This document shows, piece after piece, positions 1-8,847 of a DNA stretch of 32,817 nt. The notes beneath the pieces were generated by a model. The model was given only the letters and a program-made list of their open reading frames with translations, did not search any database and was not told the DNA's origin. Each line of letters starts with the position of its first letter. The first letter of the stretch is position 1. The stretch lies in contig JASMLX010000070.1 of the NCBI GenBank assembly GCA_030748495.1, positions 1 to 32,817 on the forward strand, given 5' to 3'. Source of the stretch: Candidatus Poribacteria bacterium. Lineage in GTDB: Bacteria; Poribacteria; WGA-4E; UBA9662. A program made the position numbers and the translations under genes.

Positions 1-7
1 CATACGT

Positions 8-19
8 GATCGCTTAAGC
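8..19. repeat. Left terminal inverted repeat of IS4-type element
   Basis: GATCGCTTAAGC here is the exact reverse complement of 597-608. The match extends to 13 of 14 positions going inward. It bounds the transposase remnant, as expected for IS ends. No clear flanking target duplication can be judged because only seven bases precede it in the window. Confidence 0.65.
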
Positions 20-596
20 ACGACTCAACTAGAAAATGGCCAACAAGTCTGATCGGTTAGTTTGCGACAAACAGACCTAGGACTTTACAACGGTGAGCCG
101 CGGAGAGATCAGCGCTGCTTTGGCTTAATCGCGTCTATAACTATGAAGAGGGGCGCTACCACTGCGACATGACAAACCTACCGGTGGATCAGTTTTCAGC
201 CGAGTCAGTGACCAGGGTTTATGCGCTGAGGTGGCAGGTTGAGATCTTGTTCCAGACGATGCCTGGAGACCACTCTTGAGCAGATAGATCTGCCCAGTGG
301 TGACAAAGATATGGTAGACTGCTTTTGGGGCCTCAATCTGGTCTGACCTGGTGAGTCACAAGTGTCGAGAGGTGATCAAGAGTCGGATTCCTTCCTGGCC
401 TGATCGCCCTTTACTCCGTGGGTCAAAAGACTTCAGTCAGAGTTTGAGAGACTGGCTCATGTGGGTCACCATGCCGAGGTCTCGGTGGATGCGTTTGCCG
501 GCGGATAAGGCGGATGATCTGCGCTTCAGATTTGGGGCGGATCCGAAGATAAAAAGAAAGACTCAGGTATTTAGTTTAGATATTACAGGCATTTGC

Positions 597-608
597 GCTT
601 AAGCGATC
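597..608. repeat. Right terminal inverted repeat of IS4-type element
   Basis: GCTTAAGCGATC pairs with 8-19. It lies across the stop codon of the transposase C-terminal frame (600-602) and directly abuts the SIMPL-domain fragment that begins just beyond it. Confidence 0.65.
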
Positions 609-755
609 CACATGGATTGGATTAGCAGGTCTACCGTAAGATAACTCTTGGATACTAATTGGTTTTCCAACCTCGACTCCACTTGCTTCCGCTAAAATTT
701 CAGCTCTGGATAAGGCATCTTCCATAGCTAGGCGTTGGGCTTCCTTCATCAGGTT
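609..755 (-). pseudogene. SIMPL-domain (DUF541) protein fragment
   Basis: Read on the minus strand, this stretch gives KEAQRLAMEDALSRAEILAE, then ASGVEVGKPISIQEL and SYGRPANPIHVD. This is the characteristic region of SIMPL/DUF541 proteins (bacterial periplasmic proteins of poorly defined role, such as the 26-kDa periplasmic immunogenic protein): a KALADARxRAExLAxxxGVxLGxxxxI-like segment. Only about 49 codons remain. The 3' side is cut by the IS4 right end at 608. The 5' side stops near 755, where sequence from an unrelated plus-strand gene begins. There is no start or stop, so it is not expressed as a protein. Confidence 0.6.
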
Positions 756-777
756 AAAATTTAGTATAATGAAGACT

Positions 778-867
778 AGTGGAACTTACTTTTACCACTT
801 GCACGCGCGCCTGAAACCTCAGGCGGGAGACTACAGCCAAACCCGCAAGATGGTAATTGTCAAATAA
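778..867 (+). pseudogene. C-terminal stub of a FlgD-Ig-tail secreted protein
   Basis: Twenty-nine codons and a stop read SGTYFYHLHARLKPQAGDYS then QTRKMVIVK. The end of the large gene downstream (4887-4976) reads SGTYFYQIQARLKSQAGDYT then DTRKMMILK. The stub is thus the last strand of a second FlgD_ig-type sorting or anchoring tail whose gene body has been lost. It lies less than 100 bp before the intact family member at 963. The ancestral state may have been two tandem paralogues, or this may be recombination debris. Confidence 0.7.
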
Positions 868-962
868 CTAACCAGAGGCCGACTGCGTAGTACATTCAGA
901 AGAGGAAAATTCAGTCGACTAAAGTTTTGCCAATCACTGAAGGACGGAGAATTAAGAAGAAC

Positions 963-3900
963 ATGACCAACCAAAAACGTCAACGAGAGATGAGTACTGG
1001 AAGTGACAAAGGAGATGTCGGTACAGCGGAGAGTAAAAACGGGCCAAGATCAGACCGACCAGGTCGGTATAAAATAGAGATTTATCACTGGATCTTCTCT
1101 GTTGGGGTGCTGTTTTTTCTACTGCAGAGTGTACTGGCCTCACCGCCGGTTCTCTATAAGCCTGCGCCTCATCCACACACAGGGGATCATCCCCATTTTA
1201 ATCGGCTGACCGATGATACTCTGAGTCACAATAACCTGAAAGTTTTAACCGTTCATTTCGTGCCGAACGGCGTCCAACCCAACGTTAATGCGGCTAACCG
1301 AGCTAGAGTATTGGCCGGCGATGTACAACTGTTCTTCCGTACGCAAATGGCGGCCAAAGGTTATCAGGCCAACAGTGCCGGAAAAACCTTTGATTTAGTT
1401 AGAGATACCGATGGAAATATAGTGGTTGTTTCTATCGACGGTGCTGAAGGTTTGGGGGGTTATGAATCCTCAAGCGATCAGGCTTTTGATAAAGTCAAAC
1501 TGGAATTGAGCGCGCATGCCAGTCTATCTCAGTATCCTCACCAAAAGTTTATCTATTTCGTCGTTTTTGAGGGACTGGAGGCATTTGGCCAGGCCGGCGG
1601 GGTTGGTGGTCAGTCTGGCCCCAGCAGTGGAATGGCACTGATTCCTCGAGGTGTGGGTGACACAAATTCGCTAGATTTTGAGATGGGCACCATGGCCCAT
1701 GAACTCGGCCACGCTTTCGGTCTGGATCACGACTTCAGGTCCACTGGCAATTTTGCCCCACCGATTGGAACGCATTACATCATGTCTTATGACGATGCGG
1801 ATATAGCCGATTATGTTCTCTCCGCCGACAACGCCGATTACCTGAATGTTGATCGCTATTTCAACCGACAGAACTCCATCGGAGTTGCAGTGGAGGGTTC
1901 CAGTCCCGAGATCAGGATTAAGACCTCCTTGGCTTACGCCTCAGGTGCAGCCATGCACCGAGTGGACATTGACCTGTCTGATCCAGATGGCCTGCACCAG
2001 GTGCAGTTCTCGGTAGTTACCGACGTACCCGTAGGTGACCCACATGAGGTGGGCAACGGTTCCCCTCAAATCGAGTTTTGCCAGTTGCTATCCGGTAGCC
2101 CGTCGGCAACGATCGACCACGTTTACGGCACCCACCTGGAGGCGGTGGCCGGATCTAAAAGTAGTACCGCTCTGGCCCGTCGCCTACACGTCAAGGTGGT
2201 AGATAGAAGCGGACAAGAGTCCTACAAAAGATTCGCCATCTATGACCAGAATCGTCCGGCAACCACACACCCCCTTTCTACTGGCGCTTCACTAGAAAAA
2301 TTGCTGAAGCAGGCCTGGCCAGGAGATATTATCTCCATCTCCGGCACTCCAGTTGAAACCGGCGATTTCATGATTGAAGACGGTTCGTTGCTGACTTTGA
2401 CCTCTACCAATCCAGCCAGACCACAGCAAATACTAGCCACATTGTATATCGATGGCGCCGAAGGGGTGCGGTTGCAAGCCTTGAGGTTGAGCGGTGTCGG
2501 TCTGCAATCCTTCGCTAAGAACGTAGTAATTCAGAATTGCACCATTGAAAGTGCCGGCATCGCCGGTGTTTATGTCGATGGCAAGTCCAGTGTAACCTTG
2601 ACTGGAAATAGAATTCAGAACTGCAGTGAGTGGGGCGTCTACGCTAAACCGGGTTCTACCGTCACGGTTGGTGGGCCCGAGGCTCAAGATGCAAACCTGA
2701 TTGCAGCTAACACGATCGGTGTTCAATTAGAGGGCGTGGGAAGCGTGGAGCAACCCGTTCTCGTCACTGGTAACACTATTCGGAATAATACCCAAGACGG
2801 GATCGTGGCCAGTGAAGGCGCAATTGTGACTATCGGTGGGTCTATAGATGGCCGGGCCAATAGCATTTTGAACAATGCCGGCAACGGTATCTCTCTGTTC
2901 GATACTAACACCTATGCGAAAATCGTCGGCAACACTATTGAAGGCAATCAAGAGGCTGCGGGCGTCTACATAGATGGCGGCCAGGCTGATATTGTAGGTA
3001 ATACTGTGCAGAACAACCGCACCTGGGGTATCTACGGCAAACCGGGAACCCAACTCACTATTGGAGGGGCAACGCAGGCAGAAAAAAATACCGTCCAAAA
3101 TAATAGTATCGGCATTCAGTTGGAGGGCGTAGGCACAGTTCAGCAACCGGCCTCGGTTGCAGGTAATGTGATCCAGAATAATGGAGGTGAAGGAGTTGTT
3201 ATCAGGGACGGAGCAACTGTTACCATTGGTGGATCTATAGATGGCCAGGCCAATAGTATTTTGAATAACGCCGGCAGCGGTATCACGCTATTCGATGCCA
3301 GTACCGAAGTCCAAATCTCAAACAACACCATTAAGAAGAATAACTACGGTCTGTGGCTACAAGGGGCGAAAGCCACGATCAACGATAATCTGATCGAAGG
3401 CAACAACGATTGGGGGATTTACGTCTACAGTGCAGCCAATTCGGTATCCGTCGACCGCAATGTAATCACCAAAAACAGAGGAGGTCTCATCTCCTTTGAA
3501 GAGAGCCATCCGCTTACGCTTCGGAGTAATCTGATTACCAGGTGCACCGGCACCGAAAATGAGGCGGCGGTTTGGTTTCAAGGGGCAGAGGGCGCTTTAA
3601 TTAACAATACAATTGCCAACAACAGTGGGTATGGATTGGTAGCTAGCATTGACAGACCGCTTATGGTAGCCAACACCATTTTTGCCCGGAACCAAAACTC
3701 AAGCCTGGTCAACTTTCGAGGCGATGCTGCGGGTCGGCAAATTATCTACTCGCTGTTTGATGACGGCTTACCCTTTGGCGTATCTGAAATCAACAACCTG
3801 ACCGGTGGTCCGCAATTCGTGGATGCCCCCAGTGACGATTATCAACTGCAGGCATCGTCTCCAGCTATTAATGCGGGTAATAAAAGCATCGCTGGTTTAC

Positions 3901-4976
3901 CGGACCGGGATTTGACCGGTAACCTGAGAGTCTTTAATGATCAGGTCGATATTGGGGCTCACGAATATGGCGCTTCTCCGACGCCGGTTCAATTGAGGCA
4001 TGTATTAGTCTTTACCGGTCCGGTACAATCGATCCACACCGACCAAAAATCACAAAAAATCACCGTTGAAATTCAGGATGAAAACGGTTTGGCCGTTGTC
4101 TCCGACACCGATGTTGTCGTTACCTTGTCCTCCGACGCAAAGACGGGCAGTTTCTTAGATGCGGGTAATACCACAACATCGGTTACAGTACCAGTAGGGC
4201 AAACCTCCGCCGATTTCTACTACACAGATACTATTGCTGGAGATGTCACCTTGACGGCCACAGCTAGCTTGGGGCGACCGGAAACGGTACAAATAGCCAC
4301 CCAACCCCTAACTGTAATCGAAGAGGCTCAACCACCATTAGTTGGGGATGTCAACGGTGACGGAACAGTTAATATCTTCGATCTGGTTATAGCCGCAGGT
4401 CAATTTGGTCAAGCAGGAGGTAACTTGAAGGGTGATGTCAATGGCGATGGCTCAGTCAATATCTTCGATTTAGTCTTGGTGGCGGGCAACTTCGGTCAAA
4501 GTGCCGTTGTCGCAGCCCCAGCGACAGCTAAGGTCCAACTCATAACAGACCAGAAACGTTATATTGCTTCAGCAATTGATCAGCTAGAGTCCAATCCTAA
4601 TCGATCCAATGAAGAAGAGATAGCGTTGAATGTTCTGAAATCTATCCTGCCGGAAAGATTACCCACTCAAACCCAACTATTAGCTAACTATCCCAACCCA
4701 TTTAATCCAGAGACCTGGATTCCGTTTCAATTAGCTCAGGATGCCGATGTTAACATTACCATTTATGGCGTAACCGGTCAGCAGATTCGCAAGATAGATT
4801 TAGGCTATCAACTGGCAGGAGAGTACCTCAATCGGGATCAAGCCATCTACTGGGATGGGAAAACTGAAACGGGTGAAACCGTATCTTCAGGAACTTACTT
4901 CTATCAGATACAAGCGCGCCTGAAGTCACAGGCGGGAGATTACACGGACACCAGAAAGATGATGATTCTGAAGTGA
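963..4976 (+). CDS. Secreted metalloprotease / beta-helix / dockerin / FlgD-Ig protein
   Basis: A 1337-residue multidomain exported protein. The start is put at ATG 963 because GGACGGAG and AAGAAG precede it; TTG 927 and ATG 990 are alternatives. Residues 43-60 form a hydrophobic signal or anchor after an unusually long polar N-terminus. HELGHAFGLDHD at 246-257 is a zincin HExxHxxGxxHD motif, followed by a MSYDD Met-turn, so a zinc metallopeptidase domain occupies roughly 90-310. From about 480 to 970 there are right-handed beta-helix repeats (NxI..N..GI patterns), ending in an INAGN...DIGAHEYG closure. An Ig-like (invasin-type) domain follows at about 1020-1120. A dockerin pair (GDVNGDGTVNIFDL and GDVNGDGSVNIFDL) begins at 1128. 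A FlgD-type Ig tail with YPNPFNPETWIPFQLA ends the protein. The likely role is extracellular peptide or glycan-associated degradation, or adhesion. The substrate is unknown. Confidence 0.88.
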   Translation: MTNQKRQREMSTGSDKGDVGTAESKNGPRSDRPGRYKIEIYHWIFSVGVLFFLLQSVLASPPVLYKPAPHPHTGDHPHFNRLTDDTLSHNNLKVLTVHFVPNGVQPNVNAANRARVLAGDVQLFFRTQMAAKGYQANSAGKTFDLVRDTDGNIVVVSIDGAEGLGGYESSSDQAFDKVKLELSAHASLSQYPHQKFIYFVVFEGLEAFGQAGGVGGQSGPSSGMALIPRGVGDTNSLDFEMGTMAHELGHAFGLDHDFRSTGNFAPPIGTHYIMSYDDADIADYVLSADNADYLNVDRYFNRQNSIGVAVEGSSPEIRIKTSLAYASGAAMHRVDIDLSDPDGLHQVQFSVVTDVPVGDPHEVGNGSPQIEFCQLLSGSPSATIDHVYGTHLEAVAGSKSSTALARRLHVKVVDRSGQESYKRFAIYDQNRPATTHPLSTGASLEKLLKQAWPGDIISISGTPVETGDFMIEDGSLLTLTSTNPARPQQILATLYIDGAEGVRLQALRLSGVGLQSFAKNVVIQNCTIESAGIAGVYVDGKSSVTLTGNRIQNCSEWGVYAKPGSTVTVGGPEAQDANLIAANTIGVQLEGVGSVEQPVLVTGNTIRNNTQDGIVASEGAIVTIGGSIDGRANSILNNAGNGISLFDTNTYAKIVGNTIEGNQEAAGVYIDGGQADIVGNTVQNNRTWGIYGKPGTQLTIGGATQAEKNTVQNNSIGIQLEGVGTVQQPASVAGNVIQNNGGEGVVIRDGATVTIGGSIDGQANSILNNAGSGITLFDASTEVQISNNTIKKNNYGLWLQGAKATINDNLIEGNNDWGIYVYSAANSVSVDRNVITKNRGGLISFEESHPLTLRSNLITRCTGTENEAAVWFQGAEGALINNTIANNSGYGLVASIDRPLMVANTIFARNQNSSLVNFRGDAAGRQIIYSLFDDGLPFGVSEINNLTGGPQFVDAPSDDYQLQASSPAINAGNKSIAGLPDRDLTGNLRVFNDQVDIGAHEYGASPTPVQLRHVLVFTGPVQSIHTDQKSQKITVEIQDENGLAVVSDTDVVVTLSSDAKTGSFLDAGNTTTSVTVPVGQTSADFYYTDTIAGDVTLTATASLGRPETVQIATQPLTVIEEAQPPLVGDVNGDGTVNIFDLVIAAGQFGQAGGNLKGDVNGDGSVNIFDLVLVAGNFGQSAVVAAPATAKVQLITDQKRYIASAIDQLESNPNRSNEEEIALNVLKSILPERLPTQTQLLANYPNPFNPETWIPFQLAQDADVNITIYGVTGQQIRKIDLGYQLAGEYLNRDQAIYWDGKTETGETVSSGTYFYQIQARLKSQAGDYTDTRKMMILK
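2540..3325 (+). repeat. Two-copy 393-bp internal duplication in the beta-helix
   Basis: The block beginning about 2540 recurs 393 bp (131 residues) later. Anchors at 2616 and 3009 (CAGAAC...TGGGG) and at 2835 and 3228 (GGTGG.TCTATAGATGGCC) share the same offset. Both copies encode a TIGGSIDG(R/Q)ANSILNNAG core and a GVQLEGVGSV / GIQLEGVGTV core. Exact borders cannot be set by eye. It expands the helix by whole coils and keeps the frame. Confidence 0.7.
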
Positions 4977-5040
4977 GACCGCCCCCACCCTAAATCCCTC
5001 CCTTTTGAACCAGGGGTGCCTTGCTGTAGCGGCGAAGCAG

Positions 5041-5122
5041 GTCATCAGATACAGGTTCTCGGGTTTCATTCGAGTCTGGTGCGAAGGTGGGTTCGATGAG
5101 TGACCTATCCGCTTCGCCCAAA
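5041..5122. repeat. 82-bp dispersed repeat, copy A
   Basis: This segment matches 12059-12142 along its whole length, with scattered substitutions and a one- or two-base length difference. Shared blocks include TCATCAGATACAGGTTC and TGGTGCGAAGGTG, then GAGTGACC. Copy B sits between tnpB and IS5 remnants, so the repeat may derive from a transposon end. Neither copy has a convincing continuous reading frame shared with the other. Confidence 0.7.
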
Positions 5123-5159
5123 CCGATTTAATGATGCTGGTGTTCCGAGGCGGAGCGGA

Positions 5160-5357
5160 TCAATCACTTGTAATAATCGCCCCATACCCACCTTCAGGTT
5201 TAAAGAATAGCAACGAATCGGTGCTAACTTCACGAATAGACGTCAGTACATTTTCTCCTACAAGGAACAATCTCAAAACAGGTCTTATCACTTTCGTATA
5301 GGCGGAAATCCAGTTGATTTCACAGTGCCATCTAATGTCACCTCGATATCACTTTAC
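5160..5357 (-). pseudogene. Possible decayed coding fragment, unrecognised
   Basis: One minus-strand frame is open for about 65 codons without a start and reads protein-like, including IRPVLRLFLVGENVLTSIRE and DSLLFFKPEGGYGAIITSD before a TGA at 5160-5162. The composition looks coding, but I do not recognise the family. It could equally be a chance opening. Confidence 0.25.
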
Positions 5358-5676
5358 AGAATTCTTTACAGAAATAGACAAGACAGTTTGGCCGTATGGC
5401 CAGGGGCGATGAAAAGCTGGATCGTAATTCAGGTCTAGGCTCAACTTGGCGTCTACCATCATCTGCTTGGCCTGAATGTTAACAGGCCCTAGCCTCCCGC
5501 AATATATCTTATAAACTATTACAATGGTAAGGGGATTTTGGTATAATTTTGCGGTACATGTTGCGGTTTTGTGGGCGTTTTTGGAGAAAAACATGTCGAC
5601 TGAAACCAGAGATTAGCACGAAAAAGGCGCGTTCCGTAACAAAAATGTCTCTATCTTATTTAGTTTGACTTTAAGT

Positions 5677-5706
5677 TTGACAATGTCACCTCTAGCATTT
5701 TATCAA
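5677..5706 (+). promoter_or_regulatory. Possible sigma70 promoter for the propeller gene
   Basis: TTGACA at 5677-5682 is a perfect -35. TATCAA at 5701-5706, 18 bases downstream, is a 4/6 -10. The next gene starts at 5842, giving a leader of about 130 nt. This is pattern evidence only. Confidence 0.35.
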
Positions 5707-5841
5707 TCGAACCAACTCCAGAAGGGATCGGGTTGAGAAAAACGCTCTCTCAATGGCTTAATGAAATATGACATTGACAAATCGACCGCAATCAAATTTG
5801 TGCTGTTGGATTTTATCCAAAGTTAAGGAAAAGAAAATCTT

Positions 5842-7896
5842 ATGGTGGAATATCCGCAAAAATTCCGAACAAATCACACAACTACAAATGGTCTTTCTAG
5901 TAATGATGTTCGGTCAATCGTTGTTGATGGCCAAAATGGCATCTGGGCCGGTACGTCAAAGGGGCTGTCTCAATTCGATGGTGTAAAATGGACACCAGTT
6001 GCCGAGATAGCAGACATCTCGATTCTGTACCTGGATGGCAATCAGGATCTATGGACTGTTGCTCGTCGTCGTCTATTTGATCACAACTACCAAATCGCCT
6101 TTGAAATACCAGAAATCATTCGGACAATAACAGAAGACAATCGAAGACAGGTATGGATAGCCGGATCAAATGAAATCTACTACTCTACACTAGATCGCGC
6201 CTGGCATCACCTCGATAAGGAACCCATCGGATGCAATATCCAGGGAATGGCCATTGATAATGACGGGCGAATTTGGCTGGCCACCGATAACGGTCTAATC
6301 AGCTACTGCGATGGAGAAGAGGTCTTATTTAATCGACAAAACTCCGGTTTGCCCAGTAACAATCTTCGGTGCATCGAAATCGACCGATACGGCCATCTCT
6401 GGATTGGATCAGATGCAGGGGTCACCGTTTTTGACCGTCAAACAGAATGGTATCTCATCAATGGGAGCCGAGGTGGCTTACCATACGAAGATGTTGTTCA
6501 AATCAGACTTGGGCCGAACGGTCAACGCTGGATCGGCACCACTCTGGGTGCAATATTGTGGGATAACGGAAAGTGGGAATACTTTCATTCGAAACGGTGG
6601 TTGCCTGATGATTATGTCAACGCAATCTCTATTCAAGATGATGGTACGGCTTTTATAGCGACCTCCGAAGGAATCAGCCAAATTGAGAAAAGAGCGTATA
6701 CGCTAGAACAGAAAGCTGAGGCTTTTGAGAAGACAGTCCTCGCCCGCCATGATCGACGGGGTTACGTTACCTCCTGTAACCTCACGGTGCCGGGAGACCT
6801 AAGCAGCTATATGTATCGAGCTTCAGATAATGACGGGCTCTGGACATCTCTCTATGTTGCAGCCCAGAGTTTTCGTTATGCGGCTACCGGCCAACCCGAT
6901 GCTAAAAAGCTGGCCCGCAGGTCGATGGAGGCCATCATCCACCTTGAATCGGTGACTCCTATTGACGGCTTTCCGGCCCGGGCAATAATTCAAAAAGGCG
7001 AACCGGTCGATAAATCACATGGGGAGTGGCACGACACGAAAGATGGGTTGTCTGAATGGAAAGGGGATACCAGTTCAGATGAACTCGACGGTCACCTATT
7101 CGCCTACTCAGTCTACCACGATTTAGTGGCCGACGAGAAGGAAAAGAAAAATATGGCCGAAGTTGTCCATCGAATTATGACACATATTGTGGACAACGAT
7201 TTTCTGTTAATTGATCTGGACGGACAGCATACTACCTGGGGAGTGTGGACTCCACGAATGCTTAATGGTGAATGGAAGTTGCAACGCAATCTTAATTCGC
7301 TGGAAATATTATCGATGCTCAAAACCGCACACCACATCACAGGGGATCACAAGTTCCAGCAAGCCTATCTCCACCTGATTCAACAACACCATTACGCACT
7401 CAATTCAATTGATCAAAAGTTAATCGCGCCGGATCCAACTAACCACTCTGATGACGAACTGGCGTTGGTCGTCTACTATCCGCTCCTAAAGTATGAAACG
7501 GATCCGGATCTGCGGTCGATTTACCTGCTTGGTTTTGAGCGCAGTTGGCAGATTATACGTCCGGAACGCAACCCACTCTGGAATTTTGCTTACGGGGCAC
7601 TGACCGGTAACCATTACGATCGCCAACAATCGATTGATAGTTTGCAACGCATTCCGATGGATCTGATCTGCTGGACAGTTATCAACAGCCACCGATCCGA
7701 CATCGAAATTGCAGCCGAAGAGCCGGGTATCCAAGAGAAACAATCAGTTGTTCCCCTTCCGGTCGATGAACGACGGATGATGAAATGGAATGGCAATCCT
7801 TATACCCTAGACTATGCTGGTCGTGGTGGAGCAGAAGAAGATCCCACGATTTTTCTCCTACCCTATTGGATGGGGCGTTATCACGGTTTGATCTAA
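5842..7896 (+). CDS. Reg_prop beta-propeller / alpha-alpha toroid protein
   Basis: 684 residues. The first ~280 contain at least five two-component-regulator-propeller blades of the form DxxGxxWxGTxxGLxxFDG (for example DGQNGIWAGTSKGLSQFDG near residue 33, DRYGHLWIGSDAGVTVFD, GPNGQRWIGTTLG). The remaining ~400 residues look like an (alpha/alpha) toroid of the six-hairpin glycosidase kind, with SDNDGLWTSLYVAAQSFRYA and an aromatic, acidic C-terminus (LLPYWMGRYHGLI). No histidine kinase, GGDEF or HTH output domain is present. No signal peptide is visible, and an in-frame TAA a few codons upstream rules out a longer start. AAGGAAAAG precedes the ATG. The propeller may bind a ligand that the toroid acts on; the activity is unknown. 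Confidence 0.8.
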   Translation: MVEYPQKFRTNHTTTNGLSSNDVRSIVVDGQNGIWAGTSKGLSQFDGVKWTPVAEIADISILYLDGNQDLWTVARRRLFDHNYQIAFEIPEIIRTITEDNRRQVWIAGSNEIYYSTLDRAWHHLDKEPIGCNIQGMAIDNDGRIWLATDNGLISYCDGEEVLFNRQNSGLPSNNLRCIEIDRYGHLWIGSDAGVTVFDRQTEWYLINGSRGGLPYEDVVQIRLGPNGQRWIGTTLGAILWDNGKWEYFHSKRWLPDDYVNAISIQDDGTAFIATSEGISQIEKRAYTLEQKAEAFEKTVLARHDRRGYVTSCNLTVPGDLSSYMYRASDNDGLWTSLYVAAQSFRYAATGQPDAKKLARRSMEAIIHLESVTPIDGFPARAIIQKGEPVDKSHGEWHDTKDGLSEWKGDTSSDELDGHLFAYSVYHDLVADEKEKKNMAEVVHRIMTHIVDNDFLLIDLDGQHTTWGVWTPRMLNGEWKLQRNLNSLEILSMLKTAHHITGDHKFQQAYLHLIQQHHYALNSIDQKLIAPDPTNHSDDELALVVYYPLLKYETDPDLRSIYLLGFERSWQIIRPERNPLWNFAYGALTGNHYDRQQSIDSLQRIPMDLICWTVINSHRSDIEIAAEEPGIQEKQSVVPLPVDERRMMKWNGNPYTLDYAGRGGAEEDPTIFLLPYWMGRYHGLI

Positions 7897-7961
7897 GCTC
7901 ATTCAGGTGAGGTTACGAGATTAACAGACGATTCCAGCAAAAGATTAAGCCCTTGCCTTAA

Positions 7962-7990
7962 TTGACGAATGTCGGACGTTGTAGTAAAAT
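7962..7990 (+). promoter_or_regulatory. Sigma70-type promoter of the SDR gene
   Basis: TTGACG (7962-7967), a 17-bp spacer and TAAAAT (7985-7990, 5/6 match) lie 47 bp before the ATG at 8038. The leader then contains a doubled ATCATTTAGT. This suggests the SDR gene is transcribed on its own and not from the propeller gene upstream. Confidence 0.55.
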
Positions 7991-8037
7991 GCATAGGCTG
8001 AAAAATATCATTTAGTATCATTTAGTTAGGATAAGAA

Positions 8038-8784
8038 ATGGATCTAAAAGAAAAAGTTGCGATTGTAACGGGAGCAGGACAGGGCATCGGCCGCGGTATT
8101 GCCTTACGATTGGCAGAATTCGGCGCTAATGTAGTGTTGCTGGATATCCGTCAAGATACCATCGATGAAGTGGCGGAGGAGATCCGGTCCAAAGGCGTGG
8201 AAGCTCTACCGTTACAGGTCGATGTCACCAGAAGCGAACGGCTGAGGCATATGGCCCGGCAAGTAATGGCTGAGTTCGGACAAATCGACATTTTGGTCAA
8301 TAATGCCGGGATTACAGGACGGACAGTTCCCATGGTCGAGTTGAATGAACAGGATTGGGACCAGGTGATGGACCTGAATCTCAAAGCTGTTTTCCTGTGT
8401 TGTCAGGCTGTTCTTGGCTATATGATCGAACGTCGGTATGGTAAGATCGTCAACGTAGCTTCCATTGCCGGTAAAGAGGGCAACCCGACTTTAGTTCCCT
8501 ATTCGGTTTCCAAAGCGGGCGTAATCTGCTTGACCAAGGCTCTGGCTAAGGAGGTAACAGATTACCAGATTAACGTCAACTGCGTTTCGCCAGCGGTAAT
8601 TCAGACACCGATATTAGATGGAATGGCCTCCTCGACGGTAGACTATATGATCAGCAAGATTCCGATGGGGCGGGTGGGGAAACCGGAGGAGGTTGCCGCG
8701 GTAGTCCACTTTCTGGCCTCCGATGATGCGGGTTTTGTAACCGGGCAGTGCTACGATGTAAGCGGTGGACGCGCCACCTATTAA
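8038..8784 (+). CDS. Short-chain dehydrogenase/reductase (FabG-like)
   Basis: 248 residues, the usual length of a classical SDR. It is an NAD(P)-dependent oxidoreductase of alcohols or ketones, with Rossmann motif TGAGQGIG at 11-18, NNAG at 88-91, catalytic Ser142, and YxxxK as Tyr155/Lys159. Asp36 at the end of beta-2 favours NAD(H) over NADP(H). The C-terminus LASDDAGFVTGQCYDVSGG is typical of 3-oxoacyl-ACP-reductase-like or sugar/polyol dehydrogenases. AGGATAAG precedes the ATG. It has its own promoter and no close partner gene on either side; decayed sequence follows. The substrate cannot be deduced. A sugar or polyol is likelier than fatty acid synthesis, since no fab genes are nearby. 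Confidence 0.9.
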   Translation: MDLKEKVAIVTGAGQGIGRGIALRLAEFGANVVLLDIRQDTIDEVAEEIRSKGVEALPLQVDVTRSERLRHMARQVMAEFGQIDILVNNAGITGRTVPMVELNEQDWDQVMDLNLKAVFLCCQAVLGYMIERRYGKIVNVASIAGKEGNPTLVPYSVSKAGVICLTKALAKEVTDYQINVNCVSPAVIQTPILDGMASSTVDYMISKIPMGRVGKPEEVAAVVHFLASDDAGFVTGQCYDVSGGRATY

Positions 8785-8847
8785 CTATCTAACATTGATG
8801 GGAAATAAGTGATCGGATAGGAGAGCAGGTGATATCTAGTAGTGATC

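Larger units (their letters stand above)
8..608 (+). pseudogene. Decayed IS4-family element with both end repeats
   Basis: This is an internally deleted, frameshifted DDE transposase. Frame 1 near 124-272 reads RVYNYEEGRYHCDMTNLP followed by YALRWQVEILFQ. That is the IS4-family region carrying the last catalytic Glu (the YxxRWxIExxFK motif). It continues in frame 2 as LEQIDLPSGDKDMVDCF (275-325), then in frame 3 as a C-terminal tail (321-602). Two frameshifts therefore separate one homologous protein, and the N-terminal half is missing. The ends carry a perfect 12-bp inverted repeat, GATCGCTTAAGC at 8-19 and its complement at 597-608, which marks the element boundaries. It cannot encode an active transposase. 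The right end truncates the SIMPL fragment next to it. The IS4 assignment is from motif recognition. Confidence 0.75.
4977..5841. other. 865-bp region without an intact gene
   Basis: This stretch holds a copy of an 82-bp dispersed repeat (5041-5122), a possible decayed minus-strand coding fragment (5160-5357) and a promoter-like motif (5677-5706). The first 40 bases (CCCCCACCCTAAATCCCTCC and onward) resemble low-complexity intergenic repeat sequence. The remainder, about 5360-5670, is AT-rich and shows nothing recognisable. Confidence 0.6.

Noticed and set aside
5349..5594. 81-codon minus-strand open frame
   Set aside because: AT-rich, no ribosome site, no recognisable motif; treated as chance.
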